A stretch of 38,048 nt of DNA from Streptomyces albicerus. GTDB lineage: Bacteria > Actinomycetota > Actinomycetes > Streptomycetales > Streptomycetaceae. Positions 7,156-15,759 of this stretch are shown piece after piece; the stretch's first letter is position 1; the number at the start of each line of letters is the position of its first letter. Under the pieces are notes generated by a model. It did not search any database. It was not told where the DNA came from and saw only the letters and a program-made list of their open reading frames with translations. Where the stretch lies: the NCBI RefSeq assembly GCF_008905045.1, contig NZ_VWMY01000087.1:1-38048 (forward strand), read 5' to 3'. Made by a program: the position numbers and the translations under genes.

Positions 7156-10100
7156 TCAGGAGGAAGTCGAGACCTGGGCGGCGCGCAGGACGGCCCGGGC
7201 CGCCTCGGTGGGCCGGGTGCGTGGGAAGTAGTGGCCGCCTTCGGCGAGTTCGTACAGGTCGACCCGGTCGGCCAGGAACTCCCAGTCGCGGTGCCGGTGC
7301 GGAAACTCCGCCGTGTTCGGATCGTCGGCCGCCACTATCACGGTGACTGGCGCGGACAGCTTCACCGGTGGCGGGCTCTCCAAGGCGTTGGCGAAATAGC
7401 GGTGCGCGGCCACGCAGTCGTGCCGGTAGGCGGCGCCGACGTGCTCGGCGCGCCGTGCATCCAGCTCACCGAATCCAAGGTGACCGCCGTCCGCGCTCAG
7501 CCCCGCCGCGATCTCGGCGTCGCTCCGCCGGGCCAGCGCGGTGGCGGCGGCCCGGCGTTCGGCGGCGTCACCGGGTAACTGCGCCCCGAGGAACACCCGT
7601 TGGACGTTCACCCCCCGCTCGTGCAGCTTCCTGGCCGTCTCCACGGCGAACGCGGTGCCAGAGGAGTGGCCCCACAGCAGGAGACCGGTCAGGCGGTGCC
7701 GGGTGATCTCCGCGACGACCTGGTCGACCACCTGTGCCAGCGACGCGAACGGCTCGCTCTCGGCGGCGAGGTCACGGCCGGGCAGCTCTACTGCGTGGAC
7801 CGCGAGACCACTGCCCCGCAGTGCCCTGGCCATCGGCTGGAAGTTCACCGCGTTGCCGCCGGCATAGGGGAAGCACACCAGGACACCGGCCCGTGCGCCG
7901 TCCGGTTCGTACAGCGGCTGAAGCAGCTCGGAGCGCCAGTCGGCTCCGCCTCTGCGCAACTCGGCACTGCTGCCGACGAACCTGCCCGTGCCGTCGATGG
8001 GCTCGGTCCTGTGACCGTCGGCCACCCCGGCCCCGCGCTCACTCATCCCGCCCTGACCGTCGACCACCTCCGCCAGATCGGCGAGGACCGGGTGGCGGGT
8101 GACGTCCTTGAGAGACACCGCACGGTCCAAGGCGATCGCCAGCCGCACCGCCGACAGTGACGTACCGCCCCGGTCGAAGAAGTGGTCCCGCCGGCCGACC
8201 CGGTCCCGCGGGATGCCGAGTGCCTTCGCCCATGCGGCCGCCAGTCGCCGCTCGGTCGGCGTGATCGGCGCGTGGAAGTCGCCCTCGGCGGTGTCGAGTT
8301 CCTCGGCGAGCGCGGTCAGCGTCTTCCGGTCGGTCTTGCCGTTGGCGGTCAGCGGCAGGCTCTCGCGCCAGTGCACGGCTGAGGGAACCATGTACGCGGG
8401 CAGCGACCGGGCCAGCCGCTCCCGCGGGACGTCCGCGTCCGCCGGCTCCCGGCCAGAGCAGAAGGCCACCAGATGCGCGCCCCGGGCGACCACCACCGCA
8501 CAGTCCCGGACGCCAGGCACCCGCAGCAGCGCGTTCTCGATCTCGCCGATCTCGATCCGGAAGCCGCGGATCTTCACCTGGGTGTCCCGGCGGCCGAGGA
8601 ACTCCAGTTTGCCGTCGGGCAGCCAGCGGCCGTGGTCGCCGCTGCGGTAGAGCCGCTCGCCCGGGCGGTACGGATCCGTGGTGAAGGCCTGACGGGTGCG
8701 CTCGGGGTCGTTGACGTACCCGCGGCCGACGCAGACTCCGGAGAAGACGATCTCGCCGGGGGCGCCGAGCGGCACCGGTGACAGGTGCCGGTCGACGACG
8801 TAGACGCGCACGTTGTTGACGGGACGGCCGAGCGGCACCCGTGCCCGGTCCGGTCCCCGGTTCATGACCTCGTGGTTGGTGTCGTCGGAGGTCTCGGTCA
8901 GCCCGTACGCGTTGACCAGCCCGATCCCGGGCTCGGCCGCGAACCAGCGCTGCACGAGTTCCTTCTTCAGCGCCTCGCCGGTGACCGACACACAGCGCAG
9001 GTCCCGCAGTTCGCGGGGGTGCTGCTCCAGCTGGGACAGCACGGCTTCGAGGTACGACGGCACAACCTGGAGCACGCCGGCCCGGCCGCGGACGACGGTG
9101 TCGACGAACCGCGGGACGTCCAGGACCGCCTCCTGCTCGACGAGCAGGGTCCGCCCGCCGACCAGGAGCGCGGAGACCAGCTGCCACAGCGAGATGTCGA
9201 AGCACTGGGGCGCGGTCTGGGCGACCACCTGGCCCGCGCCGATCCCCAGGTCGTCGATCTTGGCGAGGAGGTGGTTGAGCATGCCCGCGTGCTCGCACAT
9301 CGCGCCCTTGGGCTCGCCGGTGGAGCCGGAGGTGAAGTAGATGTAGGCGAGCTGGCCGGCCGCGACGGGGATGCCGAGGTCACTGTCGGGGTGGTTCTCC
9401 GCGTAGGCCGTGTCGACGTACAGGTTCCGTATGTTTCGCACGTTCCGCGTGCCGGAGAGGGCCTGGTCGAGGGTGGTGGTGCTGCCGCGTTCGGTCAGCA
9501 CGAGTTCGCAGCCGGCGCGGGTCAGCGTCGTGGCGATGCGCTCGGCGGGGAAGTGCGGCTCGACGGGCAGATACACGCCGCCCGCCTTGAAGACCGCCAG
9601 GACGGCGGCCATCCAGTCCAGGTCGCGTTCGGTCACCACGGCGACCACGCCTTCGCGGCGCAGCCCCCGGGCGAGCAGTGCTCGACCCAGCCTATTGGCA
9701 CGGGAGTTGAGTTCCGCGTACGTCCACCGGCAGTCGCCCCGCACGGCCGCGACGGCGTCCGGGTGCGTGCGCACCCGCTCCTCGAAGAGCTCGTGGACGC
9801 GGCGGTCCGGCAGGTCCCGGTGCGGTCCGGCGAGCCCTTCGAGCTGGAAACGGAGCTCCTCGGCGGACAGCAGGCTCTGCCGCCCGTGCTCGGCGTCCGG
9901 GTCGGCGGCGATCAGCGTGAGCGCGGTGAGGTGGTAACCGGCGATCCTGGCGGCGCAGTCCGCGTCGAGTACGTCGGTCCGGTACCGCAGCCGCAGCCTG
10001 AGCCGGCCGCTCTGTTCAGCGATGCCCACCCGGAGCACGGTCTCCTCGGCGAGTTCGCCGTCGCCGTGGGCCGCGTGTGCCGTACCGGGACGGAGACGGT

Positions 10101-10560
10101 CGTCGTCGAGGCTGGCCGGATCGAGCACGGTCTCGAACGACCGCTCGGTCAGACCCAGTTCACGCTTGAGGCCGTCGACCGGGAAGTCCTGGTGCGTCCG
10201 CAGGTCCGACTCGGCTTGGCGGGCGTCCAACAGCAGCGTCCGCCAGGAGCCTTGTCCAGTGGGCAGCCGGCAGGGGAGCGGCCGGCCGCCCTGGACGGTG
10301 ACCAGGCCGGTAATGACCTCGGGCTCGCCGGACAGAACGGCGAGCACCTTGCCGTGCGCGGCGAGCAGCACCGAACTCAGCGGCGTCGCAAGCTCGTTTG
10401 CGATGCGGCGCAATGCCGCCGCGAGGTCGTCGGGCATCGCTGCCTCGTGTTCGGCGGCGCCTGCCACCGGATCGAGGGTCCAGCGCGGGATCACGGTGAA
10501 CCCGCTGGCGCCGAGCACTCCGCGCCAGAACTGCTGGTCGGCCTGAGCAGACACTCCCAT
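7156..10560 (-). CDS. NRPS: half-condensation, adenylation (predicted Dap), carrier, thioesterase
   Basis: A 1134-residue cytoplasmic synthetase. Residues 1 to about 225 resemble only the C-terminal lobe of a condensation domain; the HHxxxDG half is absent. The adenylation domain (about 240-740) has YFTSGSTGEPKG, FDISLW, NAYGLTET, YRSGDHGR and the catalytic lysine in PLTANGKTDRK. Aligning by eye with GrsA, the ten specificity residues read D-I-W-Q-S-T-A-D-D-K; the paired Asp near the end suits the side-chain ammonium of a short diamino acid. A carrier domain follows (about 770-845, Ser in RGGTSLS), then a thioesterase (about 890-1120) with CFPYAGG and GHSSG, which looks like a type II editing thioesterase rather than a classical terminal one. 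The ATG at 10560 overlaps the upstream stop (ATGA) and has a GAGGGGGAAG site. Much longer frames running on upstream are shadows of the neighbouring gene. Confidence 0.9.
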   Translation of the reverse strand: MGVSAQADQQFWRGVLGASGFTVIPRWTLDPVAGAAEHEAAMPDDLAAALRRIANELATPLSSVLLAAHGKVLAVLSGEPEVITGLVTVQGGRPLPCRLPTGQGSWRTLLLDARQAESDLRTHQDFPVDGLKRELGLTERSFETVLDPASLDDDRLRPGTAHAAHGDGELAEETVLRVGIAEQSGRLRLRLRYRTDVLDADCAARIAGYHLTALTLIAADPDAEHGRQSLLSAEELRFQLEGLAGPHRDLPDRRVHELFEERVRTHPDAVAAVRGDCRWTYAELNSRANRLGRALLARGLRREGVVAVVTERDLDWMAAVLAVFKAGGVYLPVEPHFPAERIATTLTRAGCELVLTERGSTTTLDQALSGTRNVRNIRNLYVDTAYAENHPDSDLGIPVAAGQLAYIYFTSGSTGEPKGAMCEHAGMLNHLLAKIDDLGIGAGQVVAQTAPQCFDISLWQLVSALLVGGRTLLVEQEAVLDVPRFVDTVVRGRAGVLQVVPSYLEAVLSQLEQHPRELRDLRCVSVTGEALKKELVQRWFAAEPGIGLVNAYGLTETSDDTNHEVMNRGPDRARVPLGRPVNNVRVYVVDRHLSPVPLGAPGEIVFSGVCVGRGYVNDPERTRQAFTTDPYRPGERLYRSGDHGRWLPDGKLEFLGRRDTQVKIRGFRIEIGEIENALLRVPGVRDCAVVVARGAHLVAFCSGREPADADVPRERLARSLPAYMVPSAVHWRESLPLTANGKTDRKTLTALAEELDTAEGDFHAPITPTERRLAAAWAKALGIPRDRVGRRDHFFDRGGTSLSAVRLAIALDRAVSLKDVTRHPVLADLAEVVDGQGGMSERGAGVADGHRTEPIDGTGRFVGSSAELRRGGADWRSELLQPLYEPDGARAGVLVCFPYAGGNAVNFQPMARALRGSGLAVHAVELPGRDLAAESEPFASLAQVVDQVVAEITRHRLTGLLLWGHSSGTAFAVETARKLHERGVNVQRVFLGAQLPGDAAERRAAATALARRSDAEIAAGLSADGGHLGFGELDARRAEHVGAAYRHDCVAAHRYFANALESPPPVKLSAPVTVIVAADDPNTAEFPHRHRDWEFLADRVDLYELAEGGHYFPRTRPTEAARAVLRAAQVSTSS

Positions 10561-13181
10561 CAGTACTTCCCCCTCTTCTTTGCCGGTGACGGTGACGGTG
10601 CCTGTGCCGAGGCCGCAGTGTCGGGTTGAGCGGGTCGGCAGTGGGCGGCCCGCATCTCCCTGGCCGGGTTTCCTCCCCACCGCGCGTGCCGGGGGACTTC
10701 CTCGCCCTTCATCAGGAAGGAGTCGGGGGCGAGCACCGCGCCGTCGCCCATCGTCACGCCGTAGTGGACGAGGGAGCCGACCCCGAGGGTGCAGCCGGCA
10801 CCGATCGTGATGTGGTCGGACTTGAAGGTGCCGTCCTCCTGCGAGTGGCACTGGATCTTGCTCCCGGCGTTGAGTGTGCAGTCGTCCCCGAGGGCGACGA
10901 GCGTCCGCTCCGTCACATGGACGCCGTCGTCGAAGAGCCGCTTGCCGAGCCGGACGCCCAGGAGCCGCCAGATCACGTTCTTGAACGGGGTTCCATTGAA
11001 GACGGTGAGGTAGGTGTCGGGAACCTTCCAGAGACGCTCGTGCAGCCAGAAGCGCCGGTCGTAGATGGAGCACAACTGCGGGCGCAGCCTGCGGAATCCG
11101 GAGATGGCGCGCTCCACCAGCACGAAGTAGAAGGCGGTGAACACCAGGCTGAGCACCAGGGACACCGTGGCCATCACATGCCCGAGAGCGTCGTAGGAGT
11201 CGACGACCGCTAGACCGAGCAGCGTCAGCACGAAGAAGTGCAGCCACCGTACGAGGAGGAAGAGGCCCATCGTGCGGAGGTTGTAGCGGTTCTTCGCTGC
11301 GAGCCGGCGGCGCAGTTCGCCACCGGTCCGCAGATGGTCGAACCGGCTGTCGCGCTCCACCGATCGCGGGATCTCGAAGGGCGGCGAGCCCAGCAACCCC
11401 ACTCCTTCGCGGACCTCTCCGTCGAGCGGGACCATCACCTTCGTCGCGAGGAGGCAGTTGTCGCCCGTCCTGCCGCCCGAGGGATAGGCGATGGCGTTCC
11501 CGAGGAAGTTGCGCGGTCCGATCGACGCCCGGGACACACGGAAGGACGTACTGGAGAACTCCGCGTTGGTGATCGACAGCCCGTTGGCGACCATCGTTCC
11601 GCTGCCGACGGAACACAGGTACGGGGTCTCGTGCTGCACCTCCGTGCCGAAATTCGACCCGGTCTGCTCGACGTGGGAGAGGTCGTACCCGAGGCCGCGC
11701 AGGTAGGGGACGATGTAACTGCTGTCCCCGCAGAGCCACTTGAAGAACTTGATGTTGGTGATGCGGGTGATCGCCCGGTGCACCGAGTAGTGGAAGCCGT
11801 ACAGCGGATAGATCCTGTCCGGCTCGATCACCAGGTTCAGCAGGCGCGGCACGGTGCACAGCGCGGCGAGGCCCAGCACGACGAAGCCGAGGAACAGCGC
11901 GAGGGACAGGAGCAGCGCGTCGGTGTAGAGCGCCGGAGACGTGAGGTCTGCCGCGCCCGGGCCCAGCACCTCGCCCAGCAGCATGTAGATGCCGCCGACG
12001 GCCAACGGCATGTTCAGGAACAGCACTTGGAGCAGGGCGAAAGCCCCGAAGCCCGCCCGGCGCAGCGTGCCGCAGTCCGCCGGTGCGAGCCCCAGGTAGT
12101 CCAGCTCCGTGTGCTGTGCCGGGGACCCGTGCCACCGCTGGCCGGGCGGTACCGCTTCGCCGCTCTGCAGGGCGGACGTGTGGCCGAGCTGCGCCCCGTC
12201 GCCCATCGACGTGTTGATGTCGAGCACGGTCTTCTCGCCGACGAACACGTCCCGGCCGAGGGTGACCGGACCCGTCTGGATCCGCCCGGCATGGGCCCGG
12301 TAGCAGAGGAAGAACGACTCCTTGCGGATCACCGAGCCGGCGCCGACGGTGAGCAGGTCGGTGCAGACCGGCACGGTGCGGGAGAGGATCACGACCCCCT
12401 TGCCGATCCGTGCTCCGAGGGCCCGCAGATACAGCACGTACAGCGGATTGCCGACGAACAAGATCATCGGATTGGCGTGGAGTAACACCTTGACGGTCCA
12501 GAAGCGCAGATAGGTCGGACCCCAGACCGGGAACTCGCGTGGTGTCCAGCGGCCGATGAGGATCCACTTGGCCATGATCGGGAAGGCGCACACGCCGACG
12601 AAACAGGCACCGCCGAAGAGGACCGACCGCAGGTAGAGGTCCGGCAGTCCCGAGCCGGCGGAGACCCACTCGTAGCCCCGGGCGGTGACGAGTCCGGCCA
12701 GGGAGCAGTATCCGAAGAAGAGCAGGAACTGCAGGGCTCCGCAGAGGACGTACCGCGGCGTACTGGCCGGCATCGTCACTTCGGCCGGCGCCGGTGCCGG
12801 CGGCCCGGCGGGGGCCGCGTCCGCGAGCGCCGCGGCCAGGCTGCGGATCGTCGGGTGCCGGTAGATGTCCCTCATCGACACCGACGGCAGGTCCTCCCGC
12901 TTTCTGACCCGTGCGCAGAAGTGGGCCATCACCAGCGAGTTGGCGCCGAGGTCGTCGAAGAAGTGGCTGTCGGCCGCGACCTGTTCGACGCGTACGACGG
13001 CGGCCAGTATCTCGGCGAGCATCCTCTCGGTGCCGACCGCCCTGGCGGCGTACCCGTCGTGGGCGGTTGCGGATCCCGTCGGTCCGACTGTCGAGTCGAC
13101 TGTCGAGACCTCGCCAGAGTCTCCCACTACATCAGCTCTTTCATGACTAATGGCTATATCTGTGGATTGATCATCTTCCAT
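10560..13181 (-). CDS. Pls-like polymerase: carrier domain, six TM segments, three left-handed beta-helix domains, no adenylation domain
   Basis: An 873-residue membrane protein. Residues 50-122 form a carrier domain with phosphopantetheine Ser82 in DDLGANSLVMAHF. TM pairs fall at about 145-168/185-207, 378-403/421-447 and 637-661/667-690. Each pair precedes a soluble domain with hexapeptide-repeat character: about 255-355 (GARIGKGVVILSRTV; VTLGRDVFVGEKTVLDI), 505-605 (VANGLSITNA; IGPRNFLGNA) and 745-840 (LGVRLGKRLF; ITIGAGCTLGVGSLVHYGVT). Carrier, six TM segments and three tandem domains is the layout of epsilon-poly-L-lysine synthetase after its adenylation domain (TIGR02353-type region), in which the tandem domains catalyse peptide bond formation. 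Here the adenylation domain is on the next gene. The ATG at 13181 overlaps the upstream gene by 28 bases and has no clear ribosome site, so the first 40 or so disordered residues are uncertain. The C-terminal tail is Ala/Pro/Lys-rich. Confidence 0.88.
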   Translation of the reverse strand: MEDDQSTDIAISHERADVVGDSGEVSTVDSTVGPTGSATAHDGYAARAVGTERMLAEILAAVVRVEQVAADSHFFDDLGANSLVMAHFCARVRKREDLPSVSMRDIYRHPTIRSLAAALADAAPAGPPAPAPAEVTMPASTPRYVLCGALQFLLFFGYCSLAGLVTARGYEWVSAGSGLPDLYLRSVLFGGACFVGVCAFPIMAKWILIGRWTPREFPVWGPTYLRFWTVKVLLHANPMILFVGNPLYVLYLRALGARIGKGVVILSRTVPVCTDLLTVGAGSVIRKESFFLCYRAHAGRIQTGPVTLGRDVFVGEKTVLDINTSMGDGAQLGHTSALQSGEAVPPGQRWHGSPAQHTELDYLGLAPADCGTLRRAGFGAFALLQVLFLNMPLAVGGIYMLLGEVLGPGAADLTSPALYTDALLLSLALFLGFVVLGLAALCTVPRLLNLVIEPDRIYPLYGFHYSVHRAITRITNIKFFKWLCGDSSYIVPYLRGLGYDLSHVEQTGSNFGTEVQHETPYLCSVGSGTMVANGLSITNAEFSSTSFRVSRASIGPRNFLGNAIAYPSGGRTGDNCLLATKVMVPLDGEVREGVGLLGSPPFEIPRSVERDSRFDHLRTGGELRRRLAAKNRYNLRTMGLFLLVRWLHFFVLTLLGLAVVDSYDALGHVMATVSLVLSLVFTAFYFVLVERAISGFRRLRPQLCSIYDRRFWLHERLWKVPDTYLTVFNGTPFKNVIWRLLGVRLGKRLFDDGVHVTERTLVALGDDCTLNAGSKIQCHSQEDGTFKSDHITIGAGCTLGVGSLVHYGVTMGDGAVLAPDSFLMKGEEVPRHARWGGNPAREMRAAHCRPAQPDTAASAQAPSPSPAKKRGKY

Positions 13182-14269
13182 TGGTATTCAGAGGGAGTGA
13201 TGTTCGGATTGCCGCTATACCCGGTCATCCGGACTGCGCGGCCGCTCTCCGGTGGACCTGTTTCGTGGAGCGGGAGAGCGCGGCTTCGAGCGGCCCGTGT
13301 CAGGAGCAGCAGGGCTCCGAGCAGTGCCGTTGCCGCACCGAGCGTGTGGAGCATGTCGAACGGCGTGGTCGAGTGCGGGGCGCGGGAGATCAGAGACCAC
13401 CAGGTGGGGCGATCCGGGGTGTCCCACAGGACGGCGTCGTGCGCTTCGTGCCAGTGCGTCCCCGGGTATCCGGCCTGCCACAACTGCCTTGGCCCGCCCA
13501 ACCGGAAGAGCCACAGGGACGAGGCGAACCAAGCACCGGCCGCCAGTGCGAGCCTGCCGCCGAAGAGCTGGACGGCGACCCGGGCCGAGCCCAGGTCGAG
13601 TCGGCCGATGGCGAGACCGGCGCAAATGCACGTCGGCCACGCCGCCGCGGGATAGTCGCCCACGACGAGCAGGTCCACCGCGACAGCGATCAGATCGGTG
13701 AAGACGTGGGTGAGCGTGGGGTCGCCGTCGAAACGAGGGGCGAGGAGCCTGCCCGCCGCTGCGTGGACGATGATCGGCGCCACCACGGCGATGCCGAGGG
13801 CGGCGCAGGCCAGCGTCCGCGGCCGGAGTCCCAGCAACGGGAGTGCGAGCAGGAAGAGCAGGGCGTAGCACGGCAGGATCACGCCAACGTCCAAGTCCGC
13901 CGCGTTGGACACGTAGCCGAGCAGCAGGCCGACCAGGCCGATGAGCGGGGCCCGGACGGCGGTAGCTGCTTTGACGGTTCGTCCGGGGACCGGGTGCCGT
14001 CCCCCGGTGGTGAACGCCAGGCCGACCCCGGTCAGCACGACAAAGGTCGCCGCGGAGCGTCCGCCCGCGACCATCCAGGCCACGGACGGCGATGCGTCAC
14101 TGTCGAGCGGGGTGAAGACGTGTACGGCGAACATGCCGAGCAGGGCAAGGCCTCTGGCCGCGTCGACGCCGATGATGCGCGGCTTGTCGCGGTGGTCGGC
14201 CGGAGCACGGTGTCCCTCGGCAGGGGGAGTTGGGGAAGGTGGGCGCCTCGGCGGGCGCAAGGCTCGCAT
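13154..14269 (-). CDS. Multi-spanning membrane acyltransferase-like protein (HGSNAT/DUF1624 or DUF418 type)
   Basis: A 371-residue polytopic membrane protein, first gene of the operon. After a Pro/Arg-rich start comes PRIIGVDAARGLALLGMFAVH, the signature opening of the heparan-alpha-glucosaminide N-acetyltransferase/DUF1624 and DUF418 families. About eight to ten hydrophobic helices follow, for example LIGLVGLLLGYVSNAADL, LACAALGIAVVAPIIVHAAA and the terminal LGAATALLGALLLLTRAAR. Family members are proposed to move acyl groups across the membrane. In this operon it could acylate or help export the product; that is inference. The ATG at 14269 has GAGG about 12 bases upstream, a loose fit, so a start nearer PRIIGVD is possible. 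The stop lies 28 bases inside the next gene. Confidence 0.75.
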   Translation of the reverse strand: MRALRPPRRPPSPTPPAEGHRAPADHRDKPRIIGVDAARGLALLGMFAVHVFTPLDSDASPSVAWMVAGGRSAATFVVLTGVGLAFTTGGRHPVPGRTVKAATAVRAPLIGLVGLLLGYVSNAADLDVGVILPCYALLFLLALPLLGLRPRTLACAALGIAVVAPIIVHAAAGRLLAPRFDGDPTLTHVFTDLIAVAVDLLVVGDYPAAAWPTCICAGLAIGRLDLGSARVAVQLFGGRLALAAGAWFASSLWLFRLGGPRQLWQAGYPGTHWHEAHDAVLWDTPDRPTWWSLISRAPHSTTPFDMLHTLGAATALLGALLLLTRAARSRALPLHETGPPESGRAVRMTGYSGNPNITPSEYQWKMINPQI

Positions 14270-14949
14270 CGGTGTCGACGACCTCGGCAGTCAGGTGGGG
14301 GGCAGGAAGCACGCGCACTCCGCGGGAATGCCGGTCGCTGATCGCGGGTGCTTCAGCGTGTCTCCTTCGGGCGGGCTTCCTGTCACCGATGTGGGCGTGT
14401 GGTGAATCCTCCGGATCTTCGCTGCGGTGACGCAAGATGGACTGGGCATGGCCATGAAATTCTCCCGTGGGAAACGCATTGGATTCCCCGTGCGTCGGTC
14501 ACTGCAATAGGAAGAAAGGTGAATGCTGTAATACGCGAAAGGGCACACCGAGGGGAATCGCTGTCAAGGATGTGCGTGAAGTGATACCTCGCGGCATGAG
14601 TGCTGAGCCCAGTGTCGCGGCATGCCTGTGCACTCTTTGGTCAGGCGGGACGCGTTGTCCTCCATAGGGTGCATGGTGGAACGGAATGCAATCCGGATTC
14701 TTCTGCATGCCCCGTGAACGGGTCAAGGGGTGAAATACCCTTTACGATTTTACGTGGCCTGTTCTGCCCTCATGCAGGCGGTCGCCCGATCTGTTTCCCC
14801 GCCTCACCGGCGACTTTTCGGAAAGACCGGAAGAGCCGTTTGGCCATTCCGTTTCCATCCCGAGTGATTCAGTCACCCGGGGCGCGGCGGAAATTTGATT
14901 TTTCTACCTTCCTGCGGTTTCTGGTGAGTTATTTTTCAATTTCTGTCGC
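14270..14949. promoter_or_regulatory. Leader region of the six-gene minus-strand operon
   Basis: About 680 bases, clearly richer in A/T than the genes around it, between the operon start and decayed genes on the right. It must carry the operon promoter, read leftwards. On the minus strand a perfect TTGACA is formed by bases 14567-14572 but has no good -10 at 16-19 bases, so I do not assign it. A 63-codon minus-strand frame (14291-14482, ATG behind GGGGA) ends 21 bases before the first gene; its translation resembles nothing I know. Confidence 0.4.
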
Positions 14950-15347
14950 ATGACGCGGACGCAGGGGGCGTACCCGCAGGCGGCGGTGGGACAGCGGCTG
15001 CGGACGGGACGGCTGCGCAGCGCCGCAGTCCAGAGCCGCCGGACAGATGGAGCTGCCAGTCAACCGGACACGGCCGAGCCCGACTTCACGGCGGTGGCGG
15101 ACGACCTTGCCCTTGGGCTGAGGCTGCTGATCGAGCGCACCGCGGGCGAGTACGCACACCACAACCTTGATCGGCTCGCCATCGAACAGGCAGTCGGAGG
15201 GCTGCGCCGCCTCGTCACTGCCCTGCGAACGCGGCCGGTCTGCAAGCGCTCGTCTTCGTCCTGCACACCCTGGCCATCGAACGCGGCCAAGCGGCGGCCG
15301 ACCACATCCGCGGGGTGACGGACCTTCGGGACGGGGTCGCAGGGTAA
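14950..15347 (+). pseudogene. Frameshifted small gene of unknown family
   Basis: Frame 1 gives a plausible helical protein (DDLALGLRLLIERTAGEYAH, then RLAIEQAVGGLRRLVTALR) and then collapses into Ser/Thr/Arg-rich noise at about 15230. Another frame takes over smoothly from there (AGLQALVFVLHTLAIERG, then AAADHIRGVTDLRDGVAG) and stops at 15345-15347. A single-base loss near 15225-15240 would explain it. I do not recognise the family. It is either a true relic or a sequencing slip, and the decay of the next stretch favours a relic. Confidence 0.5.
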
Positions 15348-15759
15348 TCAGCCACAGCAGTCATATTGCGGCCCAGGCGATGCCGATCGGCCGGCCGATC
15401 TTCTCAACCCGCAGGACCGCGACCGGCACGTCACCGCCGTACAGCTCGAGATGTCCAGGACGGCACCGGCCAGGTGCGCGGCGAAACACCACCACCGGAA
15501 CCCACAACTTGGTTACGGCACGACCAGCCGGACCCCCAGGACGAGTCGGGCGCTCCGCTGCGGCGCCTCGTCAACCGCGCGGGTCACGCGGATGACGAGT
15601 AACTGGCACGGTTGGAGGCTGCCCTTGCGGCGTCCGGACTGCTCGTCGCCTGGGTCAGCCCGCGGGGAAGGCTGTCCACGCAGGACGGGACGCTGATCGC
15701 TGGCCTGCCCCCGGGCAGCGGGCGTGCTGGGGGACAGGTCAGTGTTGTCGGTGTGTGAC
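15348..15759 (+). pseudogene. Decayed gene of unknown family with an in-frame stop
   Basis: Natural-looking pieces are scattered over frames: ADLLNPQDRDRHVTAVQLEM, then GAPLRRLVNRAGHADDE, then, after an in-frame TAA at 15600-15602, LARLEAALAASGLLVAWVS in the same frame. A CAA-to-TAA change would restore one continuous protein there. The last 20 bases overlap the 3' end of the prenyl synthase gene on the other strand. Product not recognised. Confidence 0.4.

Noticed and set aside
8785..10629. A 614-codon open frame on the + strand opposite the NRPS
   Set aside because: It is the antisense shadow of a gene with strong domain matches; its translation is Val/Gly/Gln/His-rich with no family, as expected from high third-position G/C.
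11238..12485. A 415-codon + strand frame opposite the polymerase
   Set aside because: Antisense to a protein with TM and beta-helix structure; composition is Arg/Glu/Gln/His-rich without a fold.
7156..12669. A single 1837-codon minus-strand frame
   Set aside because: Only its last 1134 codons are the NRPS. The upstream part is an out-of-frame reading of the polymerase gene, whose own frame has clear domains and an ATGA junction at 10560.
14291..14482. A 63-codon minus-strand leader ORF before the six-gene operon
   Set aside because: GGGGA before its ATG is suggestive, but the peptide matches nothing and lies in a non-coding leader; kept only as a remark there.
15705..15718. CTGCCC-CC-GGGCAG as terminator of the terpene cassette
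   Set aside because: A two-base loop and 6-base arms without T-run are too weak in this base composition.
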